Below, piece after piece: positions 1 to 8,833 of a stretch of 64,000 nucleotides of DNA (its first letter is position 1; every line of letters starts with the position of its first letter). Under the pieces are notes generated by a model. That model saw only the letters and a list, made by a program, of their open reading frames with translations. It was not told the origin of the DNA and made no database searches. The stretch comes from CAJCIY01 sp964245825 (GTDB lineage Bacteria; Actinomycetota; Actinomycetes; Mycobacteriales; CAJCIY01), in contig CAXTNT010000009.1 of the NCBI GenBank assembly GCA_964245825.1, positions 92,889 through 156,888 of the forward strand. Reading direction: 5' to 3'. Both the position numbers and the translations under genes were made by a program.

Positions 1-416
1 TTGGCCGGCTCGGGGGGCAGGGGCGGCGAGCCGACGTCCTCCCAGCGCTGGCGCAGGTCGTGGGTGAAGCGCGGCAGCGCCCGGGGCAACGCCCGCATCG
101 CCCCCCACAGCTGGCAGAGCACGACGTGGTCGTAGGCGCCGTACCAGGCCCAGAGCTCGATCTCACCGGGCTCGGCGGTGAGGAACTCCAGCAGCCGGTC
201 TCGGATCCCGGCGCGGCTGGCGTACGCGGGTGAGCTCGGCGAGGGCAGCTGGTCGAGCACGTTGGTGCGCACCCAGGGGATGGCCTTGGCCGGGTCGAAC
301 TCGGTGGAGACGGCGTACAGCTCGCGGGTGCCGTCCTCGCTCACGACGCCGATGGACACGAGCTCGATCGTGGTGCCGTCCTCGATGAACTCGGTGTCGT
401 ACACGTAGCGGGGCAT
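1..416 (-). CDS. Polyadenylate-specific 3'-exoribonuclease AS (RNase AS), 3' end cut by window edge
   Basis: An RNase that trims 3' ends of RNA, acting on A-rich tails; it belongs to the DEDDh family. The visible first 138 residues start MPRYVYDTEFIEDG, with the first two metal-binding acidic residues at D7 and E9. The conserved stretches IELWAWYGAYDHV and ALCQLWGAM follow. These match from memory the M. tuberculosis Rv2179c protein, of about 168 aa, so roughly 30 residues (carrying the last acidic residues) lie outside the window. The ATG at 416 is the only sensible start. It is divergent from the glycerol kinase gene. Family assignment is firm; RNA substrate preference is inferred from the family. 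Confidence 0.9.
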   Translation of the reverse strand, partial: MPRYVYDTEFIEDGTTIELVSIGVVSEDGTRELYAVSTEFDPAKAIPWVRTNVLDQLPSPSSPAYASRAGIRDRLLEFLTAEPGEIELWAWYGAYDHVVLCQLWGAMRALPRALPRFTHDLRQRWEDVGSPPLPPEPA

Positions 417-493
417 CAGCGCCTGTCGGCGGCGGCGGGTGGACGGATCTGCATGCCCGCCATCATCGCGGGTCGCGTCTAGGGTCGCGGCCC

Positions 494-1954
494 ATGAGCG
501 TGCTCGCCCTGGACGCGGGAACGACCGGCGTGACCGCCCTCGCCGTGGAGGCGGACGGCACCGTCAGCGGCCGCGGTTGCGTCGAGTTCCCGCAGCACTT
601 CCCGGCGCCCGGTTGGGTCGAGCACCACCCCGAGGAGATCTGGCAGGCGCTGCTCGCCGCGGCAGCGGAGGCGCTGGCCGCCGCGCGCACCCCGCCCACG
701 TGCGTCGGCGTGGCGAACCAGCGGGAGACCGCGGTGCTCTGGCGACGGGCCGACCTCACCGCGCCCCGGCCCGCGATCGTCTGGCAGGACCGGCGGACGG
801 CCGAGTCGTGCGCGAGCCTGCGCACGGCCGGGCACGAGCCGCTCGTGACCGCGGTGACCGGGCTGCGGCTCGACCCCTACTTCACCGGCACGAAGCTGGC
901 CTGGCTGGCCGAGCACGACGAGGCCTGGGCGGGCGTGGTGGCCGGCGAGACCGCGGTCGGCACGGTGGACAGCTACGTGGTCGCACGGCTGACCGGCGGC
1001 GCGGCGCACGTCACGGACGCCTCCAACGCCAGCCGCACGCTGCTCTGCGACATCCGTACCGGCGCGTGGTCGACCCGGCTGTGCGACCTGTTCGACGTCC
1101 CGGTCGGGGCGCTCCCGACGGTCGTCGACTCGTCCGGGGTCTGCGGGGTGACCGACCCCGAGGCCTTCCTCGGTCTGGAGCTGCCCGTTGCCGGCATCGC
1201 GGGTGACCAGCAGGCGGCTCTGTTCGGCCAGGCCTGCTTCGACGTCGGCATGAGCAAGTGCACGTACGGAACCGGGTCGTTCCTGCTCGTCAACACCGGG
1301 ACCACGCCGCAGAGCTCCGGCCGGGGGTTGCTGACGACGGTGGCCTGGCGGATCGACGGCATCACCACGTACGCCCTGGAGGGGTCGATCTTCGTCACCG
1401 GCGCGGCGGTGCAGTGGCTGCGCGACGGGCTCCACCTGATCCCGACGAGCCCCGACGTCGAGGAGCTGGCGGCCTCGGTCCCGGACAGCGGCGGCGTGGT
1501 CTTCGTCCCGGCCCTCACCGGCCTCGGTGCCCCCGACTGGGACCCTGCCGCCCGCGGCGCGATCCTCGGTCTCACCCGGGGGACGACCTCCGCGCACCTG
1601 GCCCGGGCGACCCTCGAGGCCATCGCGTACGAGGTGCGGGACGTCGCGGACGTGCTGCCCGTCCCGGTCACCGCGCTGACCGTCGACGGCGGCGCGGCCG
1701 GCAACGACCTGCTCTGCGCACTGCAGGCCGGCCAGCTGGGCGCGCCCGTCCGGCGGCCGCGGGTGCTGGAGACGACGGCGCTGGGGGCGGCGTTCCTGGC
1801 CGGGCTGGCGACCGGGGTGTGGCCCGATCTCGACGCGCTGCGCGCGACCTGGCGGCTCGACCGGGAGTTCGCGCCCGACCCGGCCGCCCGCGAGGACGGT
1901 GGGCACGCCCGCTGGCGCGAGGGCGTCGCCCGCGCCAAGGGCTGGGCGGTCTGA
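494..1954 (+). CDS. glpK: Glycerol kinase (FGGY family)
   Basis: Phosphorylates glycerol with ATP to sn-glycerol 3-phosphate in the cytoplasm. The 486-aa product has the normal family length (about 500). Visible signatures are the N-terminal phosphate-binding DAGTTGVTAL (residues 7-16), NQRET (75-79, glycerol contact), WQDRR (97-101), DPYFTGTKLAWL (127-138), the catalytic aspartate D238 in GIAGDQQAALFGQ, and YGTGSF (258-263), which binds ATP. The combination NQRET plus DPYFTGTKL favours glycerol over other FGGY sugars. It is a single gene, followed on the opposite strand by an acyltransferase that would use lysophosphatidate made from glycerol phosphate; that link is inferred. Confidence 0.87.
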   Translation: MSVLALDAGTTGVTALAVEADGTVSGRGCVEFPQHFPAPGWVEHHPEEIWQALLAAAAEALAAARTPPTCVGVANQRETAVLWRRADLTAPRPAIVWQDRRTAESCASLRTAGHEPLVTAVTGLRLDPYFTGTKLAWLAEHDEAWAGVVAGETAVGTVDSYVVARLTGGAAHVTDASNASRTLLCDIRTGAWSTRLCDLFDVPVGALPTVVDSSGVCGVTDPEAFLGLELPVAGIAGDQQAALFGQACFDVGMSKCTYGTGSFLLVNTGTTPQSSGRGLLTTVAWRIDGITTYALEGSIFVTGAAVQWLRDGLHLIPTSPDVEELAASVPDSGGVVFVPALTGLGAPDWDPAARGAILGLTRGTTSAHLARATLEAIAYEVRDVADVLPVPVTALTVDGGAAGNDLLCALQAGQLGAPVRRPRVLETTALGAAFLAGLATGVWPDLDALRATWRLDREFAPDPAAREDGGHARWREGVARAKGWAV

Positions 1955-1956
1955 AC

Positions 1957-2679
1957 TCAGCTGGCCCGGCGGCGCTCGTCGAGGGCCGTGACCTCGCCCT
2001 CCGCGGCCCTGCGCTCGGCCTTGGCCGTGCTCGCGTACTGGTCGACGTACTCCTGGCCGGAGGAGAGCATCAGCGCGTACATGATCTCGTCGGTGACCGA
2101 GCGCAGGACCTGCGGGCTGTCGTGCATCCCCTCGTACCGGGCGAAGTCCAGGGGCTGGCCGATGCGGACCCCGACGCGCTTGATCTTGGGCAGCACGCGG
2201 CCGGGGGGAGCGACCTCGAACAGTCCCACCATGACGATCGGGATGACCGGGACACCGGCCTCGAGCGCCATCCGGGCGACGCCGGTCTTGCCGCGGAACA
2301 GCCGCCCGTCGGGCGAGCGGGTGCCCTCCGGGTAGACCCCGAGCAGCCGCCCCTCGGCGAGGATCTTCTTGCCGGTCTCGAGGGCGGCCATGCTCGCGCT
2401 GCCGCCGGTCCGCTCGATCGGCACCTGCCCGGTGCCCGAGAAGAACCACTTCTTGAAGGCGCCCTTGATCCCCTTCTCCGTGAAGTAGTCCGACTTCGCC
2501 AGGAAGCTGATCTTCCGCGGCACCATCAGCGGCAGGAAGATCCAGTCCAGGTACGACAGGTGGTTGCTGGCCAGGATCGCGGGACCCTCGGTGGGGATGT
2601 TCTCCAGGCCCTTCACCCACGGCCGGTAGAGGGTGCGCAGGATGGGGGTCAGGATCGCCTTGACCACCCAGTAGAGCAC
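1957..2679 (-). CDS. 1-acyl-sn-glycerol-3-phosphate acyltransferase (PlsC family)
   Basis: Transfers a fatty acyl chain to lysophosphatidic acid or a related lysolipid at the membrane. The 240-aa protein has the HX4D catalytic motif as NHLSYLD (H40, D45), the glycerol phosphate-binding YPEGTRSPDG (116-125) and the later VPVIPI block. The hydrophobic N-terminus (MLYWVVKAILTPIL) suggests membrane attachment. It corresponds by position and sequence to Rv2182c of M. tuberculosis (from memory). Its stop lies 2 nt past the convergent glycerol kinase stop. The exact acyl acceptor is not determined by sequence. Confidence 0.88.
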   Translation of the reverse strand: MLYWVVKAILTPILRTLYRPWVKGLENIPTEGPAILASNHLSYLDWIFLPLMVPRKISFLAKSDYFTEKGIKGAFKKWFFSGTGQVPIERTGGSASMAALETGKKILAEGRLLGVYPEGTRSPDGRLFRGKTGVARMALEAGVPVIPIVMVGLFEVAPPGRVLPKIKRVGVRIGQPLDFARYEGMHDSPQVLRSVTDEIMYALMLSSGQEYVDQYASTAKAERRAAEGEVTALDERRRAS

Positions 2680-2881
2680 CCAGCACCTCCGGTTCGACGA
2701 CCCCCGGGGGCAGCCTACGAGCAGCGGTGCCGGCCGGCCAGCGCTCGGGCCCGGCGGCCAGCGGCGCGTACGAGCAGCGACGCCGCCCGCCCAGGTCTCA
2801 GGTTGGCGCGCCCGCCTGCGCGGCTGTGGAGGCGCGTGCGACCATCGGCGTCATCCGCAACGCCCGCCCGGAGGTTCTCCC

Positions 2882-3637
2882 GTGCCCGTGCTCCCCGGCG
2901 CCGAGCCGTACGCGGCCGACGGTGGCCGCGTCGGCGCGCTGCTCGTGCACGGCTTCACCGGCAGCCCCGCCTCGATGCGCCCGTGGGGCGAGCACCTGGC
3001 CGCGGCCGGGCTGACTGTCCGGGTGCCCCGGCTGCCCGGCCACGGCACCCGCTGGCAGGACCTGAACCAGACTCGCTGGATCGACTGGTACCGCGAGGCC
3101 GAGCGCGGGCTCGAGGCGCTGCGGGAGCGGTGCGACGCCGTCGTCGTCGGCGGTCTGTCGATGGGCGGCTCGCTGTGCATCCGGCTCGCGGAGCAGCGGC
3201 CCGCGGACATCGCCGCGATGGTCCTGGTCAACCCGGCCCTGACCACGGAGGTACGCGGCGCCAGGCTGCTGCCCGTGCTCTCGCGACTCGTCCCCTCGAT
3301 GCCGCCGATCGGCGGCGACATCAAGAAGTCCGGCGTCAGCGAGCACGCCTACGACCGGTTGCCGACCCGCGCGGCCGCGTCACTGCAGCGGCTCTGGGCT
3401 GTCGCCACCGCCGACCTGGCCGCGATCACGACGCCGACGCTGATCTTTCGGTCAGCCGACGACCACGTGGTCCCGGCCTCCAGCGTCGACGCCTTCGTGG
3501 CCGGCGCTGTGCACGCCGAGGTCGAGGTCCGGACCCTCGTCGACAGCTTCCACGTCGCGACCCTCGACAACGACGCGCCGCGGATCTTCGCCGAATCGCT
3601 GGAGTTCGTCCGGGTGCGAGCGGGTGCGGGTGTCTGA
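2882..3637 (+). CDS. Alpha/beta hydrolase, carboxylesterase or monoacylglycerol lipase-like
   Basis: A cytoplasmic serine hydrolase of the Est30/monoglyceride-lipase type, 251 aa. The oxyanion loop is HGFTGSP (23-29), the nucleophile is S93 in GLSMGG, and the C-terminal part has the Asp (in RSADDHVVP) and His (in VDSFHVATLD) expected for the triad. The GTG at 2882 is supported by GGAGG about 8 nt upstream. No signal peptide is present. Its stop is 1 nt before the ATG of the next gene, so the two are likely co-transcribed. The substrate is unknown; the family commonly cleaves short-chain esters or monoacylglycerols. Confidence 0.85.
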   Translation: MPVLPGAEPYAADGGRVGALLVHGFTGSPASMRPWGEHLAAAGLTVRVPRLPGHGTRWQDLNQTRWIDWYREAERGLEALRERCDAVVVGGLSMGGSLCIRLAEQRPADIAAMVLVNPALTTEVRGARLLPVLSRLVPSMPPIGGDIKKSGVSEHAYDRLPTRAAASLQRLWAVATADLAAITTPTLIFRSADDHVVPASSVDAFVAGAVHAEVEVRTLVDSFHVATLDNDAPRIFAESLEFVRVRAGAGV

Positions 3638-3638
3638 C

Positions 3639-4457
3639 ATGGCCGCGACCCAGCCCCCGCCGGGCAGCCGTGGCAACGGGCTGTCGGCCGGCGGCTGGAC
3701 CACGGTGGCCGACTGCGATCCGCGGGTGGCCGACGAGCTGCTTGCACTGCTGGCGGACGCGGCCATCGCCGCCTGCGCCGCGCCGTCGCCGGGCGAGCGG
3801 GGCGGCTACCTCGAGGTCCGCCTCCCGCGTCGTCCCATCGACCGGCTGTACGTCGATGCGGCCCGGCGCATCGACGCCGAGGCACTCGTCCGGCGCCGAC
3901 TCGCCGAACCCCTCGGGCAGCTGACCGGTTCGGCGTCGAGGTCGGCGAACGACGAGGCGTTCGACGCCATCGTCGCAGGCTGGTCGTCCGACGGCGCCAC
4001 TACCCCGTGGCCCAGCGCCGAGGACGTGCCTGAACCCGCTCCGCCGGAGGTGCCCCGCGTACCTCGACTGCGGCGCCGGACCGACCCCGCGCCGCCGCCG
4101 CCGCTTCCGCCGAGCCAGCAGCCCGGCCTGCTCGACCCGGGTGGGTTGCTGTACGACAGCCCGATCGGCGAAGGCACCCCGGACCCCGACGCCGACCCGT
4201 TCGAGGGCGACGACAACCACTTCGAGCCTCCACCGGCACCGCCGACGCCACCCCTGCGGGTCGCGACGAAGGGGGCGTGGCTGGCCATCCTGTTCGGGGT
4301 CTTCTGCCTGCTCGCGCCGGCGTTCGGCTGGTTCGACGATGCCCAGGCCGCCGACGTGCTGGGCGGGTTGCTCGTCCTGGGCGGGGTAGGCAGCCTCGTG
4401 TACCACCTGCACGACGACCCGCGCGACGACGACCCCGACGACGGTGCGGTCGTCTGA
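3639..4457 (+). CDS. Hypothetical membrane protein with acidic, Pro-rich linker
   Basis: Not assigned to a named family. The 272-aa product has a soluble N-terminal half (about 1-125), a Pro-rich linker with runs of PPPP and PTPP (about 145-200), then two membrane helices near the C-terminus (WLAILFGVFCLLAPAFGW and VLGGLLVLGGVGSLVYHL) and an acidic tail rich in DD. The ATG at 3639 follows the preceding stop by 1 nt; a GTG at 3624 would overlap the hydrolase gene. Translational coupling with the hydrolase suggests a related envelope role, which is inference only. Confidence 0.7.
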   Translation: MAATQPPPGSRGNGLSAGGWTTVADCDPRVADELLALLADAAIAACAAPSPGERGGYLEVRLPRRPIDRLYVDAARRIDAEALVRRRLAEPLGQLTGSASRSANDEAFDAIVAGWSSDGATTPWPSAEDVPEPAPPEVPRVPRLRRRTDPAPPPPLPPSQQPGLLDPGGLLYDSPIGEGTPDPDADPFEGDDNHFEPPPAPPTPPLRVATKGAWLAILFGVFCLLAPAFGWFDDAQAADVLGGLLVLGGVGSLVYHLHDDPRDDDPDDGAVV

Positions 4458-4552
4458 ACCTGACGGCGCCGTCGTCTTGATGCAGATCGGGCAGAGGTAC
4501 GGCCGCGGCCGCCAAGGTACGGGCGCGGCCGGCGCAGTCCGGAGCAGGCCCC

Positions 4553-5503
4553 TCAGCCGCGGCGGGCGAGGTCGGCCGCGCCGACGATGCCCGCGTTGTT
4601 GCCCAGCTCAGCCGCGACGATCGCCGCGACGGGTCGATGGCCGTGGCCCGTCAGCGCACGGCTGTACCGCTCGCGGGCCGGCCCGAGCAACAGGTCACCC
4701 GCGGCCACGACACCGCCGCCGATCACGAAGCGGGCGGGGTCGAGCAGCGCCGAGACCTCGGCCAGCCCCTGACCGAGCCAGCCACCGACCTGCGCGAAGC
4801 AGTCCAGCGCAGCCTCGTCGCGCTCGAGCCCGGCCATGGTGACGATCTCGCCGGTGATGTTCTCGATCTCGTCGTCGGCCAACTCGAGCATCCGCCCGGC
4901 CAGACCGGGGGCGACGAGCGCCAGGTCACGGGCCTCGCGGACCAGCGCCCGCCCCGAGCAGTACTGCTCCCAGCAGCCACGGTTCCCGCAGCCGCAGCGG
5001 CGGCCGTCCGGGATCACGCGCAGGTGACCGAACTCCGCCGCGACCCCGTACGCGCCGCGTACCAGCCGGCCGTTCAGGACGATCCCACCGCCGATGCCGG
5101 TACCGATCGTGACGCAGACGAGGTCCTCGACACCGCGCCCGGCGCCGAAGCGGTACTCGCCCCAGGCCATCGCGTTGGCATCGTTCTCGACCACGACGGG
5201 CAGGCCGGTACGGCTGGCCACGGCGTCGCGCAGCGGCTCGTCGCGCCAGGCCAGGTTGGGCGCGAACAGCACCGTGCCGCGGTCGCTGTCGACGAAACCG
5301 GCCGCACCGAGGCCGACGGCGACGACCTCGTCGTCGGCCTTGCCGCGTAGCGCGTTGACGGACGTGGCGATGACCTCGGCGACCTGCGCCGCCGAGGTCG
5401 ACGGCGTCGGCCGGCTCTGTGCGGTCCGGACTGTGCCGTCCTCGGCGACGAGACCGGTCTTCACCGTGGTGCCCCCGACGTCTACACCGATCGCGTACGA
5501 CAT
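4553..5503 (-). CDS. ROK-family glucokinase
   Basis: Phosphorylates glucose at C6 using ATP. The 316-aa protein has the ATP phosphate-binding DVGGTTVKTG (8-17), the catalytic aspartate in VVENDANAM (D108), and the ROK zinc site built from H160 (EFGHL) and Cys170, Cys172 and Cys177 in RRCGCGNRGCWEQY. The ATG at 5503 is chosen because the conserved MSYAIGVDVGG begins there; the frame is open further upstream but without ROK sequence. From memory, Streptomyces has its glkA in an equivalent neighbourhood. It lies 4 nt downstream of a small Cys-containing gene and is probably in an operon with it and the ArsA ATPase. Confidence 0.9.
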   Translation of the reverse strand: MSYAIGVDVGGTTVKTGLVAEDGTVRTAQSRPTPSTSAAQVAEVIATSVNALRGKADDEVVAVGLGAAGFVDSDRGTVLFAPNLAWRDEPLRDAVASRTGLPVVVENDANAMAWGEYRFGAGRGVEDLVCVTIGTGIGGGIVLNGRLVRGAYGVAAEFGHLRVIPDGRRCGCGNRGCWEQYCSGRALVREARDLALVAPGLAGRMLELADDEIENITGEIVTMAGLERDEAALDCFAQVGGWLGQGLAEVSALLDPARFVIGGGVVAAGDLLLGPARERYSRALTGHGHRPVAAIVAAELGNNAGIVGAADLARRG

Positions 5504-5507
5504 CGGC

Positions 5508-5789
5508 CTAGTCCCGGATGACGATGTGTTCGACACGGCGGCCGGCCGGCGACGAGGGCGGGTGCGCCTCCAGCGCGGACCGCAACGCGGCCAGCAGTTC
5601 GGCCGAGGCGCCGGCGAGGTGTTCGACCACGTCCGGCCGGACCCCGCGGACGGCACGCAGCAGCTGACAGACCGGGCAGACCCGGCACTCGGCGGTCTCG
5701 CCCGCCAGCGGCAGCCCGCCCGCCCCCGCGGCCCAGGCCTGCAGCGCCTCCAGCAGCCGGGTCGCCTCCTCCATCACGGGCGAGGTCAC
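5508..5789 (-). CDS. Small protein with CxxC, function unknown
   Basis: A conserved-looking 93-aa actinobacterial protein of unknown function. It is mostly helical, with a central CRVCPVCQLLRAVRG that carries three cysteines and could bind zinc. The GTG at 5789 overlaps the ArsA stop as GTGA; an ATG at 5774 is an alternative start and would give 88 aa. The tight packing ArsA, this gene, then glucokinase suggests one transcript. No enzyme motif is visible. Confidence 0.7.
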   Translation of the reverse strand: MTSPVMEEATRLLEALQAWAAGAGGLPLAGETAECRVCPVCQLLRAVRGVRPDVVEHLAGASAELLAALRSALEAHPPSSPAGRRVEHIVIRD

Positions 5790-6979
5790 GACCGCATCCA
5801 GACGGTGGGATCGGGCGCGAAGCGGACGATCACCCGGGCTTCGGCCCCGGCTCCGACGAGGCGGGCGCCCTCGACCGTGCACCGACGCAGCGCGGAGGGC
5901 AGTGTCAGGACCCGCCGCTGGCCGCCGACGCCGACGACGAGGTCGTCACCGCTGCGCGCCAGCGTCACCTGGCCGCGGGTGGCGAAGGGGAGTGCCAACT
6001 CGAGCGCGAAGCCGTCGACGGTGCGCGTTACCGACAGCGGCGGGGCGGTGGGGACCGCGCCGACGGGATCGCCGCTGCCGTACGTCGTCTCACCCAGCGC
6101 CGTGAGGGCCGCGACGCCGACCGGCTCCGTCGAGGCGTACGGGACCTCCCACACGGGCAGCCCGGCGAGCTCGCCTGACAGCGCGTCGAGCTGGGCACGC
6201 TGGGCGCTCGCCCAGCGCCGCCGCCAGGCGTCGCCGCCGGCCGGGAAGACGCGGTTGGCGACCACCCCGTCGACGCGGTACCCGTGCAGCGACAGCGCCG
6301 TGAGCAGCCGCCGCGTCTCGGCGACGACGACGGCCTCGGGCGTCAGCACCAGGCGTACGGACGCCGACTGCGGGTCGGTGAGCAGGGCCCGGACGTCCGC
6401 GAGCTCGGCCTGCAGCCGGGCGACCGCCTCGAACGCCGTGGCGTCGGGCCCGGGCAACCCCGAGCGGGCGAGGACCGGGCGCACGGCCCGGGCAACGAGC
6501 CGGTCGGCCGGCAGCAGGCGCGCGGTCCACCACCGCAGGACCTCGGGCAGGCGCAGCAGGCGCAGCGTCTCGGCGGTGGGCGCGCAGTCGACGACGACCA
6601 GGTCGTACGCGCCGGTGCGCGCCGCGTCCCGCACCGCCAGCAGGGCCAACACCTCCTCGGCACCGGGCAGCACGGTCAGCTCCTCGGCTTCGACCGGGTC
6701 GACGCCGCCGGCGTCGAGGACCGCCAGCAACGCCCTTTGCACGCCGGCCCAGCTGCGGGCGAACGCGGTGCCGGTGTCGACCTGGGCAGCGTGTAGCGCG
6801 CCATCGACCTCGACCGGCTCGGCGCCGACCGTGACCCCCAGCGCGTCCGCCAGCGAGTGGGCGGCATCCGTGGAAATGAGCAGCGTCTTGCGGCCCAGCG
6901 CAGCGGCGCGGGCCGCGGTCGCGGCAGCGGTGGTCGTCTTGCCGACACCGCCCTTGCCGGTGACGAGCAGGACGCGCAC
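5786..6979 (-). CDS. ArsA/Get3-type P-loop ATPase
   Basis: A 397-aa member of the SIMIBI ATPases that includes arsenite-pump ATPase ArsA and tail-anchor chaperone Get3. It has the deviant Walker A GKGGVGKTT (8-16), the switch I-like STDAAHSLADALG and the switch II-like VVDCAPTAETLRLL. There is one ATPase domain. No arsenite transporter or regulator lies nearby, so arsenic resistance is unlikely; the position fits Rv2184c of M. tuberculosis (from memory). The GTG at 6979 has GGAGG about 10 nt upstream. The C-terminal 100 residues look like a beta-rich extension typical of actinobacterial members. Confidence 0.85.
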   Translation of the reverse strand: MRVLLVTGKGGVGKTTTAAATAARAAALGRKTLLISTDAAHSLADALGVTVGAEPVEVDGALHAAQVDTGTAFARSWAGVQRALLAVLDAGGVDPVEAEELTVLPGAEEVLALLAVRDAARTGAYDLVVVDCAPTAETLRLLRLPEVLRWWTARLLPADRLVARAVRPVLARSGLPGPDATAFEAVARLQAELADVRALLTDPQSASVRLVLTPEAVVVAETRRLLTALSLHGYRVDGVVANRVFPAGGDAWRRRWASAQRAQLDALSGELAGLPVWEVPYASTEPVGVAALTALGETTYGSGDPVGAVPTAPPLSVTRTVDGFALELALPFATRGQVTLARSGDDLVVGVGGQRRVLTLPSALRRCTVEGARLVGAGAEARVIVRFAPDPTVWMRS

Positions 6980-7083
6980 GGCGCTGCTCCCTCCGGCTGG
7001 ACCGGCTCGCGGGACGCCCGGTCGGCGCCGCTAGCAGGTCAGGCAGCGTACCCGCGGGACAGCGGTCCCGATCGTCGGCGACG

Positions 7084-7518
7084 TCAGCCCTGCTCGACGC
7101 GGGCCTTGAGCCCCTTCAAGGCCGTGTCGATGATCGTCTTCTCGGCCTTGCGCTTGAACAACCCGATCATCGGGATGGCGAGGTCGACCGTCAGCTCGTA
7201 GCGCACCTCGGTGCCGGCGCCCACGGGCTCCAGCGCGTACGTGCCGTTCTGCGCCCTCTGCATCTGGCCCTTGGTGAGGTGCCACGACAGCTGTCCGGGC
7301 GTCGACCAGTCGTAGGCGAGCGTGTACTCGTCCTTGACGATGCCGGCGTCCAGCACGAAGCGCACGGAGGTCGCTCGGTCCTGGTCGTCGCGGGCGAGTA
7401 CCTCGACCGTCTTGACCTGTGAGGTCCACTGCGGGTACGCCTCGAAGTCGGCGATCACCGCCATCACCGCCTCGGGCGGCGCGGCCACGGTGATGTGCGA
7501 GCTGGCCCGGTCTGGCAC
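7084..7518 (-). CDS. SRPBCC (START-like) ligand-binding protein
   Basis: A 144-aa single-domain protein of the polyketide cyclase/START superfamily, whose fold makes a deep hydrophobic pocket. The typical opening ITVAAPPEAVMAVIADFEAY is followed by alternating beta strands and the long C-terminal helix KTIIDTALKGLKARVE. The GTG at 7518 is supported by GAGGAGG. It matches the position of Rv2185c (from memory), next to an ArsA ATPase and an acyl-CoA ligase. A lipid or polyketide ligand is likely but unproven. Confidence 0.82.
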   Translation of the reverse strand: MPDRASSHITVAAPPEAVMAVIADFEAYPQWTSQVKTVEVLARDDQDRATSVRFVLDAGIVKDEYTLAYDWSTPGQLSWHLTKGQMQRAQNGTYALEPVGAGTEVRYELTVDLAIPMIGLFKRKAEKTIIDTALKGLKARVEQG

Positions 7519-7560
7519 GGCGACCTCCTCGTCTACCCTGCTGCCGCGGCAGGCTACCCG

Positions 7561-8325
7561 TCAGACCTGCAGAGCGTACGGCCGTCGCCGGCCACGGAAG
7601 TGCCCGACGTTGATGCAGCGGGTGCGACCGATCCGCACCTCGCGGGTGTGAGCCTGGTGCACGTGCCCGAACAGGGCGAACGCCGGCTGGTGCTCGCGGA
7701 TCGCCCGCAGCAACGCGACGCTGCCGCGCTCGAAGCGCTGCGCCTCCGCGTCGTACAGCAGTTCGGGCAGGTGTGGCGGGATGTGGCTGCACAGCACGTC
7801 GACCGGACCGAGGGCAGCGACCTTGGCGTCGAACTGCGCTTCCGGGACCTCGTTCGGAGTGCGCATGGGGGTCGGCAGCCCCCCGCCCACGAAGCCCACC
7901 CGCAGCCCGCCGATCACGGCGACCTCGCCGTCGAGGACGGTGATGCCCGGCCGGACGAAGGCGGGCCACAGCGCCGGCAGGTCGACGTTGCCGTAGGTGA
8001 GGTACGTGGGGTCGGACATCGCACCGAACAGAGCCGCGTACTGCTCACGCACCGCCTGCTCGATCGTCGCCCGCGGGTCGGCGAGCGTCCGCCACAGGGA
8101 GCCGGACAGCTCGCGCGCCTCGGTGAAGCGGCGCTCGGTCCGCAGGTCCACGAACCGGCCCACCGCATCAGCGCCGAACAGCCGGCCCATGATTCCGGCG
8201 CCGTGGTCGGTGTAGTCCACGAACAGCACCAGATCGCCGAGGCAGAGCAGGGCGTCGGCGCCCTCGCCGGCTCGGGCGAGGGCCTCGACCTCGCCGTGCA
8301 CGTCCGAGACCACGTGCAGGCGCAT
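7561..8325 (-). CDS. Metallophosphoesterase
   Basis: A 254-aa calcineurin-like phosphoesterase. The metal-binding motifs are MRLHVVSDVHGE (D8, H10), CLGDLVLF (GD), GNVD, CSHIPPH and the C-terminal FGHVHQAH. The ATG at 8325 is used because the first motif begins there; upstream in-frame sequence is a shadow of other genes. The substrate (phosphodiester, nucleotide or protein phosphate) cannot be told from sequence. It lies between a START-like gene and a zinc-ribbon membrane protein on the same strand, with short spacers. Confidence 0.85.
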   Translation of the reverse strand: MRLHVVSDVHGEVEALARAGEGADALLCLGDLVLFVDYTDHGAGIMGRLFGADAVGRFVDLRTERRFTEARELSGSLWRTLADPRATIEQAVREQYAALFGAMSDPTYLTYGNVDLPALWPAFVRPGITVLDGEVAVIGGLRVGFVGGGLPTPMRTPNEVPEAQFDAKVAALGPVDVLCSHIPPHLPELLYDAEAQRFERGSVALLRAIREHQPAFALFGHVHQAHTREVRIGRTRCINVGHFRGRRRPYALQV

Positions 8326-8348
8326 GAGCCACCCTACGGGCCGTGCGC

Positions 8349-8783
8349 TCAGGTCAGGGCTGCCACCAGCGCGACCAGACCCACGACGAGGAGGGCCAGC
8401 AGCAGCCCGGCGGCCCCCGCGAGCGCGTACGTCTGGACCTTGCTCCGCTCGCTGAGGTCGCCGACCAGGGGCAACCGGATGGCGGGGAGCTCGCCCGCGG
8501 TCCCCGCCAGGAAGCTGGCACCGCAGTGGGGGCAGACATCCGCGGTCATCGGGACGGGCTCGCGGCAGGCCTGACAGGGCCAGCCGGGAGCCACCGTGGG
8601 GTCGACGCCAGCTCGCCCGAGACTCGCGCCGGTGACCGCCGGGTAGAGGGCCGGGGCCTCGACGCGCCGCGCCGTGGGCGCCGGCGCGGGTGCCGGTGCC
8701 GGTCGCGGGGTCAGGCAGAGCGAGCACCACGGGGCGTCCGGGGCGAGGCTCGCCCCGCAGGAGCCGCAGCGGTCGGTGCTCAC
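8349..8783 (-). CDS. Double zinc-ribbon protein with C-terminal membrane anchor
   Basis: A 144-aa protein with two zinc ribbons: CGSCG with CSLC (residues 6-23) and CQAC with CPHC in the middle (about 71-89). An Ala/Pro-rich linker separates them, and a C-terminal hydrophobic helix (LAGAAGLLLALLVVGLVALVAAL) ends the protein. The tail-anchored topology would put the ribbons in the cytoplasm. Start is a GTG at 8783. No partner is evident. An ArsA/Get3-type ATPase lies about 1.4 kb away, and Get3 relatives handle tail-anchored proteins in other domains of life; a link here is speculation. Confidence 0.75.
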   Translation of the reverse strand: MSTDRCGSCGASLAPDAPWCSLCLTPRPAPAPAPAPTARRVEAPALYPAVTGASLGRAGVDPTVAPGWPCQACREPVPMTADVCPHCGASFLAGTAGELPAIRLPLVGDLSERSKVQTYALAGAAGLLLALLVVGLVALVAALT

Positions 8784-8833
8784 CTAGCAGGGATCGTCGC
8801 CCATCGCCCGACCCTTGAGCCCGCCACGACAGG

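Noticed and set aside
479..2686. Long minus-strand frame of 735 codons across glycerol kinase and PlsC
   Set aside because: An Arg/Gly/Pro-rich shadow frame without motifs, overlapping two clear genes. Such frames are typical of GC-rich DNA.
2680..2881. Possible small gene or tRNA between PlsC and the hydrolase
   Set aside because: No tRNA-like cloverleaf and no convincing frame; only a short repeated tacgagcagcg is seen.
5786..6979. Arsenic resistance by an ArsA pump ATPase
   Set aside because: No ArsB, ArsC or ArsR-type neighbours; the gene is in a conserved housekeeping context.
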